Shown: in pieces, positions 16,440 to 24,935 of the stretch
How the letters are laid out: each line of letters starts with the position of its first letter
Position numbering within the stretch: position 1 is the first letter of the stretch
NCBI GenBank assembly: GCA_012034575.1
Contig: JAAUPF010000067.1
Location: 1 to 32,025 of the forward strand
Origin: Richelia sp. CSU_2_1
GTDB lineage: Bacteria > Cyanobacteriota > Cyanobacteriia > Cyanobacteriales > Microcoleaceae
Reading direction: 5' to 3'
Length of the DNA: 32,025 bases
Notes under the pieces: model-generated
The model's database searches: none
What the model was told of the DNA's origin: nothing
The model's input: only the letters and a program-made list of their open reading frames with translations
Program-made: the position numbers and the translations under genes

Positions 16440-16615
16440 TGATTGATAACCTCCTGTTGCACGTCGTAAATCACTAATCGCAATTGATATCGATCGACCG
16501 CAGACACAATAAACCTTCGTTGAAAGAAAGTTTGATAAAAAGGGTCAGCAGTAATCCTCCAACCTTCTTTTTCTAAAGCTGCCCTGACAACATCATGAAA
16601 TCGATCTTTCGCCAT
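16430..16615 (-). pseudogene. xisH: Internally deleted xisH
   Basis: A 61-residue frame whose two ends both match XisH. The N-terminal MAKDRFHDVVRAALEKEGW fits the family start. The C-terminal YQTFFQRRFI...LRLVIYDVQQEVINQWL fits the family end. XisH proteins are normally about 138 residues, so roughly 77 residues are missing, in frame. The lost part contains the restriction-endonuclease-like core (the GDLYIDLGAE and VEVKSF regions in intact relatives). Translation signals survive, with GGAGGAGGG upstream. It begins only 24 nt after the histidine kinase stop, so the three genes may form one transcript. Confidence 0.85.
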
Positions 16616-16639
16616 CTAATTTCACCCTCCTCCATTTTA

Positions 16640-19600
16640 CTAATTCACCGGAATTTCAATCCAAAATTCTGTACCTTGACCCGGTACGGAAACGCATTTG
16701 AGTACGCCTTGATGTTTCTCAACTATAATTTGGTAGCTGATAGACAACCCCAAACCCGTACCCCGGCCTACAGGTTTGGTAGTAAAAAATGGGTTAAATA
16801 TATTAGATATTAAGTCTTTGGGGATGCCGTGACCGTTGTCTGCAATGCAGATACCAACAGTTTTGGCGTCTAGCATTTGAGTGTGAATCCGAATGCTCGG
16901 TGAGGGAACATTGGGAATTAAATAGCCCGTGCTTCGATCGAGATTTTCCTGTTTTACAGCAATCTTTTCTGAGGTTAAAGTTGCCTCTATAGAACTCGAT
17001 CCCGGCCCGATCGCACCCGTACCGAATTCCCTCGGTTTCATTTCCAAAGCGTCCACCGCATTGCCGATCAGATTCATAAATACCTGATTCAAAGAACTAG
17101 CATGGCACTCAACTAGCGGCAAAGATCCGTAATCTTTGATAATTTCTATGTTAGCCCGATCGGACCTGGCTTTGATTCGGTGATGCAAAATCAATAGCGT
17201 ACTGTCAATTCCCTCGTGAATGTCAACAGCTTTCTTTTCAGAACTATCGAGCCGGGAAAAATTGCGCAAAGATACCACTAATTGACGGATGCGTTCGACT
17301 CCCAATTTCATCGAATCCAAAATCTTCGGCAAATCTTCCATCAGAAATTCCAAATCTATCGCTTCGACGCACTCGTCAATTTCTGGGTTGGGATTGGGAT
17401 AATGCTGGCGGTAAAGTTCTACCAAACAGAGCAAATCTTTGCTGTATTCGCTGGCGTGGGAAATATTGCCGTAGATAAAATTAACTGGGTTGTTAATTTC
17501 GTGGGCGACGCCAGCAACGAGTTGTCCGAGGCTGGACATTTTTTCGGTTTGAATTAATTGAGCTTGAGTATTTTGGAGTTCGGCGAGAGTTTTAGCTAGC
17601 TGTTCGGCTTTGGTTCGCTCGGCTGCGGCGGCGTTGAGACTGTCTTGATAGAGTTCTGCTTGGTGAATGGCAATTGCGGCTTGATCTGCTAAATTTTGCA
17701 GCAATTCTTGTTCGTAATTTTGCCAAATTCTCGGCTCGGAACATTCGTGAACGATTAGCAATCCCCAAAATAAAGGTTTTTTACCGATCGGCACGATTAA
17801 ACTTGCTCTCACCTGCAAACCTTCTAAAAAGTCGCGGTGACAGAGCGTTAAATCCTCGCTGTAAATGTCGTGAATTGCGCGTACCTTTCCTTCCCGGTAA
17901 AGACAAGTTGACCCTTCGGGAAAGCATTCTGCTGGAGATTTGAGACCTAAAATCGAGTTCCAGCGACCCCGAACTTGTTCGACAACAACCTCGCCCTGTT
18001 TTACCGGATCGAATTGGTAAATCACCGTGCGATCGGTATTTAGCAAAGCAGTTACTTCGCGGACGATCGTTTGCAATATAGTTTTTAAATCTAAAGTGCT
18101 GCGGATTTGGTCTCTAACTCGCGTCAATACTTTGGCAAAGTCCAAGGATTTTTGCAATTGGGCTGTACGTTCTTCGACTTGACGCTCCAAGCTAGCATTC
18201 AAAGCCTGCACTTCTTTGTAAAGAACGTACTGTTGGATTGCCGAACAGAATTGGCTCCCGATCGCTTTAGCTTGTTCGATGTCGCCCCAATTCCACTCCT
18301 GCGACTGACCTTTTTTGATTTCTCGCCACACTTCAAATGACTGTCTGGGAAGTATTTGTTTGGCACTCGGATCGAAGCGTCCTGCCCAGATTTTTTCAGT
18401 TTCAATTTCATTTCTAAAAATTGTCAAACAGCCCAATAATTTCTGTTGGTATTGCAGGGGAATTACCAGCAAGCCGCGAATTTTAGTGCCTTGGAAAGCA
18501 GGAACTAAGACTCTGAATAAGGGTTCTTTGTATAAATCTGTAATTATCCAAACTGGAAATTGAGAGTGAGAATTTGGTATGTTAAAAATCCATTCGCTGG
18601 TGTTAAAACCTTGAGCGAGAAACTGCTGCCACAGGGGATGAGTTTCGATCGCCCTAATTTTTTCCCAACTTGGAAGTATTGGTTGCTGTCCGGTAGCGAA
18701 CAGTTCAAAGTCTGAATCTGCCGGGGAAAATGAAGGGGGAATTAGATTTTCTCCCGACTGTTGAAAACCTGTATTTGTATTTGTAACCGATCGGCGATCG
18801 CTCCTTTTTGGGCTGTTGATGTAAAGCCTGCCACCGCTACCTTGCAAAGCAGCAACAGTTGCTTCTAAAGCTTGCTGCAATTGCAGGTTTGTCTGACCGT
18901 ACAGCAGGGTTGCTATGCGGTTTGTTGTGGCTTCGCGGGCTGCTTGAGAGCGGGTTTTCTGGAGTAGGATGGAATGGGCGATCGCGTTCGATAATTGATC
19001 TGTTACTAGCTGAACTACTTCTAAATCTGTTGCAGAAATACTGCACGGGAGTGAGTGGTGGGATACTAAAAGTCCCCACAGTTTGATATGAGTTTGTCGG
19101 TTATTTTCTGCGTCGTATCTCGTCAGGCACCCCGGTGTGTTGCAAGTATTTGTATAGCCGTTTGCGATCGCACTTTGGCGGTGCAAAATTGGCAAGACTA
19201 GGGAAGATTGCACTCCCATTGCTGTGAGATAAGCTTTGTGGCAAGGATCGAGCATTCGGTAGTGCATCTCTTCACTTGCTAAGGGTTGGCCTGTTGCTAG
19301 GGCATCGAGGGGACTCAGGGCGATCGTACCGGCACTGACATCTACTATTGTCCGCTGGCGCGAGTTGAGATACATCTCGCGGGCATTAATGGGAATGTCA
19401 TCTGCTGGAAAGTTTAATCCTTTCAAAGAAGGGAGGCGGTTGCTATTAAACGACTCTGCCACAACTTCGCCGCTGCCGTCGGCACTAAATCTATAAATCA
19501 TAATGCGATCTGTTTCTAAAAATGACCGCAATTCTCGTACAGTGCAAGCTAAAATTTCTTCTAATTCTAGAGATTGACGGATGCGTTCGGTGATCCGGCG

Positions 19601-19660
19601 CATTAGAGCTTCTCTATCTAGTCGTTGTTTTAAATCTTGAGTATTTTCAGGTAGTTTCAT
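16640..19660 (-). CDS. Cph2-like phytochrome / cyanobacteriochrome histidine kinase
   Basis: A 1006-residue soluble sensor kinase without membrane segments. Residues about 20-235 form a phytochrome-type GAF domain with DIP at 88-90 and Cys140-His141 in DPCHKAYLTAMGV. Residues about 240-480 form a PHY domain with the tongue motifs WAG (425-427) and PRQSFEVWRE (438-447). No PAS domain precedes, as in knotless Cph2 phytochromes. A second GAF at about 510-670 resembles cyanobacteriochromes, with Cys607-His608 and a DXCF-like AECF (Cys579). HisKA at about 700-805 has His720 in VAHEINNP, and the ATPase domain covers about 815-1004 (Asn867, DNGHGIP, GRGTGLGLSI). No response regulator is adjacent. 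Bilin binding is inferred from the conserved cysteines. Confidence 0.92.
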   Translation of the reverse strand: MKLPENTQDLKQRLDREALMRRITERIRQSLELEEILACTVRELRSFLETDRIMIYRFSADGSGEVVAESFNSNRLPSLKGLNFPADDIPINAREMYLNSRQRTIVDVSAGTIALSPLDALATGQPLASEEMHYRMLDPCHKAYLTAMGVQSSLVLPILHRQSAIANGYTNTCNTPGCLTRYDAENNRQTHIKLWGLLVSHHSLPCSISATDLEVVQLVTDQLSNAIAHSILLQKTRSQAAREATTNRIATLLYGQTNLQLQQALEATVAALQGSGGRLYINSPKRSDRRSVTNTNTGFQQSGENLIPPSFSPADSDFELFATGQQPILPSWEKIRAIETHPLWQQFLAQGFNTSEWIFNIPNSHSQFPVWIITDLYKEPLFRVLVPAFQGTKIRGLLVIPLQYQQKLLGCLTIFRNEIETEKIWAGRFDPSAKQILPRQSFEVWREIKKGQSQEWNWGDIEQAKAIGSQFCSAIQQYVLYKEVQALNASLERQVEERTAQLQKSLDFAKVLTRVRDQIRSTLDLKTILQTIVREVTALLNTDRTVIYQFDPVKQGEVVVEQVRGRWNSILGLKSPAECFPEGSTCLYREGKVRAIHDIYSEDLTLCHRDFLEGLQVRASLIVPIGKKPLFWGLLIVHECSEPRIWQNYEQELLQNLADQAAIAIHQAELYQDSLNAAAAERTKAEQLAKTLAELQNTQAQLIQTEKMSSLGQLVAGVAHEINNPVNFIYGNISHASEYSKDLLCLVELYRQHYPNPNPEIDECVEAIDLEFLMEDLPKILDSMKLGVERIRQLVVSLRNFSRLDSSEKKAVDIHEGIDSTLLILHHRIKARSDRANIEIIKDYGSLPLVECHASSLNQVFMNLIGNAVDALEMKPREFGTGAIGPGSSSIEATLTSEKIAVKQENLDRSTGYLIPNVPSPSIRIHTQMLDAKTVGICIADNGHGIPKDLISNIFNPFFTTKPVGRGTGLGLSISYQIIVEKHQGVLKCVSVPGQGTEFWIEIPVN

Positions 19661-20161
19661 AGGTTTCCTTAAAAGTCGCGATAATAAGAAATTTTGATAT
19701 TGAGGGTGTGTTCGATCGCGCTTAATCGATCGAGGTTATTTGAGGTCATGCTGCGACTTGCCCACTCAGTACGCCTGCAAGCAAAGCGATCGATCGCGGA
19801 TGAATTCAAACCGCCTGCAGTGCGTTCCCCATCAACCGCGTTGAATTGCTTTGCTTTCTGCTCTGGCTTGAGTTCTAAAACTAGCAGAGTTGCTTCGTGT
19901 TTCGACCTATTCCTATGTTAGCAAAATTTACATAACATAAATTGAGAATCTTTAACCCGAGCGTCATTTTAGAGATTTGTGTTACCGTGTCAAAGTTATC
20001 TATTCCCACAGGTAGAGAAGCGTAGGGTACGCCGCCAAGTTTAATAATTATTATGTTAATTATTTTATAAATTTTTTGCAATCTGCGACTTTTTCCGAAT
20101 CGGCTACCAATTTTTACAAACTTTTGTCCGCCGGCAATTAAATTGAGCCTCGGAAAGCTTC
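19661..20161. other. Intergenic stretch upstream of the phytochrome-like kinase
   Basis: No convincing gene. The right part (20030-20100) is strongly AT-rich with TAATAATTATTATGTTAATTATT and could hold the promoter region of the leftward kinase gene. Open frames at 19694-19921 and 19881-20249 have no recognisable content. Confidence 0.45.
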
Positions 20162-20617
20162 TCAACCCGCAAGGCGTTGAGAGATTTCGCTGCGGACGCT
20201 CATCAAAATTTTGCCTAAATGATTTTGTCCGGTTTTGTCGCAGCCGCAACCCCAGTAGTAATCCGTTGGGGAATCCTCCACAATCGGGCGATCCCCAGTG
20301 GCAAGGAGAATAGTTTGAATGTCGGCATGAGTAATAAACTTAATTTTAACTGCTTCGTGCATAATTGCAATTTTCACCTGCTCCCAATCCGATCGAAGGC
20401 AATGACTTGGATGGCGACCAATTGCTGCTGCTGCTTGAGGGGTCGGTACGCCTCGAATCATGGCAATTAACCTTTCATCAACACTACCTACAAATTTTTG
20501 AGCTTGATAGTAATGTTCCACCGTTTGCCAGTCTTGGCCGTTGACGCAAATGCTGTGGGGTGAAAAATTAGAAAAACAGCCGTAAGGCCCCCCTACTTTA
20601 TAAAAATAAATAGTCAT
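20162..20617 (-). CDS. NADAR family (YbiA-like) N-glycosidase
   Basis: A 151-residue NADAR/YbiA-family protein. The family includes N-glycosidases acting on riboflavin-pathway intermediates and on ADP-ribosyl groups; which activity applies here is not known. The motifs are complete: FSNFSPH at 16-21, WQTVEHYYQAQKF at 30-42 with Glu34, GRHPS, RSDWEQVKIAIM at 75-86, TGDRPIVEDSPTDYYWGCG at 107-125 and GQNHLGKILMSVR at 130-142. The start lies three bases from a run of ATTTTAG heptamers with no Shine-Dalgarno site. It is a single gene between two long non-coding stretches. Confidence 0.9.
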   Translation of the reverse strand: MTIYFYKVGGPYGCFSNFSPHSICVNGQDWQTVEHYYQAQKFVGSVDERLIAMIRGVPTPQAAAAIGRHPSHCLRSDWEQVKIAIMHEAVKIKFITHADIQTILLATGDRPIVEDSPTDYYWGCGCDKTGQNHLGKILMSVRSEISQRLAG

Positions 20618-21000
20618 GGGATTTTAGATTTTAGATTTTAGATTTTAGATTTGGTAATTGGTAATTGGTAGTTGGTAATTGGTAATTGGCGATCGAACAG
20701 CATGAGTTATTTTTATTGTTGCTTTTTTCTCTCAAATGCCAGATGTCAACTGACTTCTCAAACGGCAGCAACTTTTTTATAGAGATGTTAGCGATAGCTG
20801 AATAAATAACTTTACCGCATAATTTTTTTAATTTGCAGTTGTTAATTAGCAGTTAGCAATACCGACTTCCTAAAATAATAGGACAGTTAGTAGATGTCTT
20901 TTAGCTATTAAGCTTTATTCGAGCGATCGTAGTTGTAACGATAATTCATGAAATTGGTATAATATAATTAACCAGAGGTAATAGGACTTACGCCTGAAAC

Positions 21001-21108
21001 TGTTTGACACAGTATTTGACACAGTATTTGACACAGTATTTGACACAGTATTTGACACAGTATTTGACACAGTATTTGACACACTATTTGACACACTATT
21101 TGACACAC
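21001..21108 (+). repeat. Nine-copy 12-nt tandem array TATTTGACACAG
   Basis: Nine uninterrupted 12-bp units: one TGTTTGACACAG, five TATTTGACACAG and three TATTTGACACAC. Each unit contains TTGACA, the -35 consensus, so this strand shows nine -35-like hexamers on a 12-bp period. It lies downstream of frr and upstream of the NADAR gene. The role is unknown. Confidence 0.9.
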
Positions 21109-21121
21109 TATTAGTAGCGGT

Positions 21122-21138
21122 AAGGTGCGCAGTGCGCA
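21122..21138. repeat. Tight palindrome GGTGCGCA-G-TGCGCACC
   Basis: A perfect 8-bp dyad around one base, flanked by GTAG..CTAC-like sequence. It is the core of a widespread cyanobacterial hairpin repeat and lies 13 bp after the 12-nt array. Confidence 0.7.
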
Positions 21139-21278
21139 CCCTACATATAGAGCCGATGCGTCCAGGACGGTGTAATTTTTAAATTTTAAATTGTGAGTAT
21201 CGCATCAAAATAAACGCGACTTGCAATTCAAAAATTTTCCATTCCTCAGATCTAATTAACCCTAGCTGATGCCCTTTT

Positions 21279-21827
21279 CTAAACAGTCGAAAGGTCTTTC
21301 TCTTTTGCAGCCAGACTTTCTTCTATTTTGGTAATGTACTTGTCCGTCAGCTTTTGCATTTTATCTTGCAAGTCCCGCGATTCATCTTTAGAGATCTCGC
21401 TGCTTTTTTCCTGCTTGCGAATTGAGTCTACTGCATCGCGACGGACATTGCGAATAGCAACTTTACCTTCCTCAGCAAACTTGGCAGCCATTTTGATAAA
21501 TTCTTGGCGTCTTTCGCTAGTCAGGGGGGGAATGTTCAAGCGGATAACGGCACCGTCGTTGCTGGGCACTAGCCCTACATCCGACAGCGAAATCGCTTTT
21601 TCAATTAAATTGAGACTCTTGCGATCGAACGGTTGAATGCTAATCGTAGTCGCATCTGGAGTGCCAATAGTAGCCAAAGATTTGATCGGAGTTGGAGCTC
21701 CGTAGTAATCTACCATGACCCGATCGAGCAGAGATGCGTTGGCTCGTCCCGTCCTGATAGTATTAAAAGACCGCTGAGTCGCCTCAACTGCCTTTTGCAT
21801 ATGATCTTCTGCGTCAGCTAACTTCAC
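21279..21827 (-). CDS. frr: Ribosome recycling factor
   Basis: Releases ribosomes from mRNA after termination together with EF-G. The 182-residue protein from GTG has the family length and begins [18 protein letters not shown]. It contains [19 protein letters not shown], the [14 protein letters not shown] segment, [13 protein letters not shown] and [17 protein letters not shown]. The GTG at 21825-21827 is chosen because GGAGG lies just upstream; a frame from 21851 would add eight residues with no family match. It overlaps the end of pyrH by 14 nt, the classic pyrH-frr pair. Confidence 0.97.
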   Translation of the reverse strand: MKLADAEDHMQKAVEATQRSFNTIRTGRANASLLDRVMVDYYGAPTPIKSLATIGTPDATTISIQPFDRKSLNLIEKAISLSDVGLVPSNDGAVIRLNIPPLTSERRQEFIKMAAKFAEEGKVAIRNVRRDAVDSIRKQEKSSEISKDESRDLQDKMQKLTDKYITKIEESLAAKEKDLSTV

Positions 21828-22542
21828 AAAAACCTCCCACAAGGGTTCCAATAGATTCTCCCATTACCGCTCGGTAGATGTTGCCCGATACCGAGAGATC
21901 GAATACCATAATCGGGATATTGTTTTCTTTGCAAAGGGCGATCGCGGTACTGTCCATCACCCGCAAGTCTTGATTCAAGACATGATTGTAAGTAAGGGTT
22001 TTGTACCTGCGCGCGTTGGGGTTGACATGGGGGTCGGCATCATACACCCCATCTACCTTAGTAGCTTTAAAAATTACCTCTGCATCGATTTCAGCAGCCC
22101 GCAAAGCTGCTGTAGTATCTGTTGTAAAAAAAGGATTGCCAGAACCCGCACCAAAAATAACTACCCGTTTTTTTTCCAGGTGGCGAATTGCCCGCCGCCG
22201 GATGTAGGGTTCAGCTATTTCTTGCATGGCGATCGCCGATTGCACTCTGGTTGGCACTCCTGCTTGTTCTAGGGCATCCTGCAAAGTTATAGCATTCATA
22301 ACCGTAGCAATCATCCCCACATAGTCGGCTGTTGCCCGATCCATGCCTGCAGAAGCAGCTTTTACACCGCGAAAAATGTTGCCGCCGCCGACAACGATCG
22401 CCACTTGAATGCCTTTTGATACGACATCGGCGACTTCTTGGGCGATCGACCCAACGACTACCGGATCGATGCCGTAGCCCAAACTTCCCATCAGCGCTTC
22501 ACCGCTGAGCTTCAGCAAAACCCGCTGATAAACCATCCCCAT
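21814..22542 (-). CDS. pyrH: UMP kinase
   Basis: Phosphorylates UMP to UDP in pyrimidine nucleotide synthesis, in the cytosol. The 242-residue protein has the amino-acid-kinase fold motifs [11 protein letters not shown] at 7-17, [24 protein letters not shown], the [12 protein letters not shown] segment and [16 protein letters not shown]. The start may be the first Met or Met3, six bases on; both give a normal protein. The gene overlaps frr and is translationally coupled with it. Confidence 0.97.
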   Translation of the reverse strand: MGMVYQRVLLKLSGEALMGSLGYGIDPVVVGSIAQEVADVVSKGIQVAIVVGGGNIFRGVKAASAGMDRATADYVGMIATVMNAITLQDALEQAGVPTRVQSAIAMQEIAEPYIRRRAIRHLEKKRVVIFGAGSGNPFFTTDTTAALRAAEIDAEVIFKATKVDGVYDADPHVNPNARRYKTLTYNHVLNQDLRVMDSTAIALCKENNIPIMVFDLSVSGNIYRAVMGESIGTLVGGFCEVS

Positions 22543-22662
22543 GCCGCCACTATTTTTTTAATCAACTAGCCTCCACCATAAGATACCAGCACGGGGACAT
22601 TTTGAACATCAACTAGCTGGAAGCTGCTTCCTGCTTGTACTGCAAGCAAATTTGCTCGTGCT

Positions 22663-22687
22663 GCGGGCGAGGCCGCCCGCCTTTTTT
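22663..22687 (+). terminator. Rightward GC-rich hairpin with T-tract
   Basis: GCGGGC, loop GAGGCC, GCCCGC, then C and six T. It looks like an intrinsic terminator for rightward transcription, yet no rightward gene lies upstream. It may be part of a dispersed repeat or block antisense transcription into msrB. Confidence 0.4.
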
Positions 22688-22694
22688 AAATGCG

Positions 22695-23093
22695 TCAATT
22701 CTCGGGAACGAAATCAAGTGCAGCGGAATTCATGCAGTAACGCTGGCCCGTCGGTCTCGGTCCGTCGTTAAATACGTGACCGAGGTGGGCGTCGCAGGCG
22801 GCGCACAGTACCTCTGTACGGCGCATAAAGAAACTGTTGTCGGATTCGCACTTCACATTTTCTTCTTGAATTGGAGCCCAGAAACTCGGCCAACCAGTAC
22901 CGGAATCGAACTTGGTATCCGATTTAAATAGTTCCGTGCCGCAGCAAATGCACTTGTAAATTCCCGGTTTTTTATTGTTGTGATATTCGCCGGTAAACGC
23001 TCTTTCCGTTCCCTTTTTTCGGGTAACTCGGAACTGTTCCGGCGTTAGTTGTGCTTGCCACTCGGCTTCGGATTTTTGAATTTTCTCGGTCAT
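22695..23093 (-). CDS. msrB: Peptide-methionine (R)-S-oxide reductase
   Basis: Reduces methionine-R-sulfoxide in damaged proteins. The 132-residue MsrB domain has both zinc-binding CxxC pairs (Cys48/Cys51 and Cys97/Cys100), [11 protein letters not shown] at 62-72, [10 protein letters not shown] at 103-112, and the catalytic Cys120 in [11 protein letters not shown]. Thr66 occupies the place of the resolving cysteine in some relatives (SGCGWP), so a different recycling cysteine or direct thioredoxin reduction is expected. It is a single gene; no clear Shine-Dalgarno site is seen. Confidence 0.96.
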   Translation of the reverse strand: MTEKIQKSEAEWQAQLTPEQFRVTRKKGTERAFTGEYHNNKKPGIYKCICCGTELFKSDTKFDSGTGWPSFWAPIQEENVKCESDNSFFMRRTEVLCAACDAHLGHVFNDGPRPTGQRYCMNSAALDFVPEN

Positions 23094-23185
23094 GGTTTAA
23101 TCTTTGTTTTCTATTTATTTAATCGCCAATACCGAGCTTGGTATTGCTTTTGCTTTTATTAATATTAACCTATTTCGGTAGTCCT

Positions 23186-23248
23186 AAGGACACGGCATTA
23201 CCGTGTCCCTACAAATTGCGGCGGTAGGGACACGGCAATGCCGTGTCC
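23186..23248. repeat. Two copies of the GGACACGGCA...TGCCGTGTCC hairpin repeat
   Basis: GGACACGG-CATTA-CCGTGTCC lies at 23188-23208 and GGACACGGCA-A-TGCCGTGTCC at 23228-23248. The flanks GGTAGGG and CCCTAC are partly shared. A diverged third copy lies at 8764-8790. These are REP-like dispersed hairpins, here in tandem between msrB and the thioredoxin-like gene. Confidence 0.85.
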
Positions 23249-23283
23249 GGGAAGATGGCGGCGGTAGGGGCAAGGTATTATCC

Positions 23284-23841
23284 TTACGATCGCCACTTAA
23301 CAGAACAGCCGATCGCCTTTGTTTCTGAAGGTTCTACAGTTGCGCCATCTAACACTTGGGCGATCGCAGTGCGCAAATAAGACAACTGTACTTCTTCCGG
23401 CTTGTCGGGATTGTCATCAATTAAACCCTTGTAGCGCAATCTACCGTCTTGGTCTAACAAAAAAACCTCCGGCGTGGTCGAAGCGCCAAAACTTTGAGCC
23501 ACATCTTGAGCAACATCTCGAATGTACGGGAAATTGATGTGATGTTCGGCAGCAAAAACTTTCATGTTTTCAAAACTATCATCAGGATATTGATTGGCGT
23601 CATTAGCATTAATCCCGATTAAAGTAACTGCTCGATCTTGAAATTCTGCTTGAAGTTCTTTGAGCCGATCGAGATACAACCGCACGTAAGGACAGTGATT
23701 GCACATAAATATTACCGCGATCGCCCGATATGTTTCTAAATATCGAGATAAATGGTGAACTTCTTCATCAACTCCCGGCAGTTCAAAATCGGGAGCGTAA
23801 CTATTAATGGCAGTACCCGTTGTTTCCATTAGTAAACTCAT
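23284..23841 (-). CDS. Thioredoxin-like redoxin (AhpC/TSA-type fold)
   Basis: A 185-residue thioredoxin-fold protein from the ATG at 23841. It has APDFELPGVDEEVHHLSRY near the start, then the CXXC site CNHC at 47-50 in IFMCNHCPYVR, IGINANDANQYPDDSFENM, and the cis-proline region STTPEVFLLDQDGRLRYKG. The family acts as a cytoplasmic redoxin or peroxiredoxin-like protein; the substrate is unknown. The frame remains open upstream to 23967, but that part crosses heptamer repeats and has no redoxin features. ATG 23829 is another possible start; neither has a clear Shine-Dalgarno site. Confidence 0.88.
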   Translation of the reverse strand: MSLLMETTGTAINSYAPDFELPGVDEEVHHLSRYLETYRAIAVIFMCNHCPYVRLYLDRLKELQAEFQDRAVTLIGINANDANQYPDDSFENMKVFAAEHHINFPYIRDVAQDVAQSFGASTTPEVFLLDQDGRLRYKGLIDDNPDKPEEVQLSYLRTAIAQVLDGATVEPSETKAIGCSVKWRS

Positions 23842-23956
23842 TTTTTCAGGATGTGAGGAGCAGTATTTGCAACCGCGAATAAAAAAATTGCCCGCCAGAA
23901 TAAAATAGTCTTGTTCGTCGAAAAATTTACAGCGAACAGTTGTCAAGCTTCCGCTG

Positions 23957-24019
23957 TCAACTGTCAACTGTCAACTATCAACTATCAACTATCAACTATC
24001 AACTATCAACTATCAACTG
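23957..24019 (-). repeat. Nine-unit heptamer array overlapping the speB 3' end
   Basis: Nine uninterrupted 7-nt units: TCAACTG twice, TCAACTA six times, TCAACTG once. The speB stop codon (complement of 24006-24008) and its last three sense codons (Val-Asp-Ser) lie inside the array. Confidence 0.9.
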
Positions 24020-24935
24020 ATTTCAGCCAACCTTTAGCTACCGCTTGATATCCAATTAATTTGTAAGCTAATTTGGCAGCGGTAAATTCCGATACTACAG
24101 AATCTGCAACAGGTGCTAATTCCATAATGTCACAGCCGATTACATCGTGCGACTCGAAGACACGGCGCAAAAACCCTGTTAGGGAATACCAGTTGAGGCC
24201 GCCCGGTTCCGGAGTGCCGACTCCGGGAATTAATGTCGGATCGATACCGTCTAGGTCGATCGTGAGGAATACCCGATCGGTTGTGATGCTGGATATGGCT
24301 CGATCGGTCCAATCCGGTTGAGTAGCGATTTCCCGAGCCCGGATGACGTTTAGCTGCTTTTCCTTAATCAGATCGGCTTCCTCCTTGCAGATAGCGCGGA
24401 TGCCGATTTGCAGGGTCGGCAAGCCCATATCTACGATACGCCGCATCACGCAGGCGTGGTTGTGAATCGAACCTTCGTACTCGTGGCGCAAGTCGCCGTG
24501 GGCGTCGATTTGCACGACGGTGAAAGGTTCGTTGGGGTAAGCTTGGCGGTAGCCTTCGACAACGCCGGCGGTGATGCTGTGCTCGCCTCCGAGGGCGATG
24601 ACAAATTTATTTTCGGCAATTAACTGCTGTACCGATGTCTGGGTGACTCGCAGCATTTCGGAGGATGAAACTTTTTGCCCGTTACGGGTGTCCGCGATCG
24701 GATCTTTGGTATAAATTCCAACATCGTAGCAAACTTCAGAATCGAGTTCTTCGTCGTAGCATTCGAGTTGGTGAGAAGCTTCTAGAAGTTGGGCCGGCCC
24801 GTTTTCGCACCCGCGCCGGTAAGTGGTGGTTGCCTCGTAGGGAATTGGCAAAATCACTACTCGGGCTGTGTCGTAGTCGGGTACAATTTCCGATCCCAGA
24901 AAGGGGACGACGGAAGTGGAAACGAGGGTTGGCAT
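24006..24935 (-). CDS. speB: Agmatinase / ureohydrolase
   Basis: Member of the arginase-agmatinase family; agmatinase turns agmatine into putrescine and urea. The 309-residue length is normal. Manganese ligands are visible: His119 in GGEHS, Asp144, His146 and Asp148 in DAHGD, and Asp227 and Asp229 in TIDLDGIDP. PGVGTPEPGG follows at 237-246. Agmatinase is more likely than arginase by length and motif style, but substrate choice among ureohydrolases cannot be settled from sequence. The stop codon and last residues are supplied by heptamer repeats, so the natural C-terminus may have been altered. Confidence 0.9.
   Translation of the reverse strand: MPTLVSTSVVPFLGSEIVPDYDTARVVILPIPYEATTTYRRGCENGPAQLLEASHQLECYDEELDSEVCYDVGIYTKDPIADTRNGQKVSSSEMLRVTQTSVQQLIAENKFVIALGGEHSITAGVVEGYRQAYPNEPFTVVQIDAHGDLRHEYEGSIHNHACVMRRIVDMGLPTLQIGIRAICKEEADLIKEKQLNVIRAREIATQPDWTDRAISSITTDRVFLTIDLDGIDPTLIPGVGTPEPGGLNWYSLTGFLRRVFESHDVIGCDIMELAPVADSVVSEFTAAKLAYKLIGYQAVAKGWLKSVDS

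Larger units (their letters stand above)
20618..21278. other. Repeat-rich intergenic region between the NADAR gene and frr
   Basis: It holds four ATTTTAG heptamers (20621-20648), five GGTAATT-type heptamers (20653-20687), a TATAAT-like patch near 20958, the dispersed motif AGGACTTACGC (20984-20994), a 12-nt tandem array (21001-21108) and a hairpin (21122-21138). A frame at 20915-21139 simply translates the array (VSNT repeats) and is not regarded as a gene. Confidence 0.7.

Noticed and set aside
21001..21108. CRISPR array
   Set aside because: Units are 12 nt and adjoin without spacers; no cas genes are nearby.
20915..21139. Possible protein with VSNT repeats
   Set aside because: It is the translation of the 12-nt tandem array; no start signal and no unique sequence.
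22663..22687. Terminator of msrB or pyrH
   Set aside because: The T-tract lies on the strand opposite to both genes.
23842..23967. 42-residue N-terminal extension of the thioredoxin-like protein
   Set aside because: The extension runs out of the heptamer repeats and lacks redoxin features, although it contains two cysteines.
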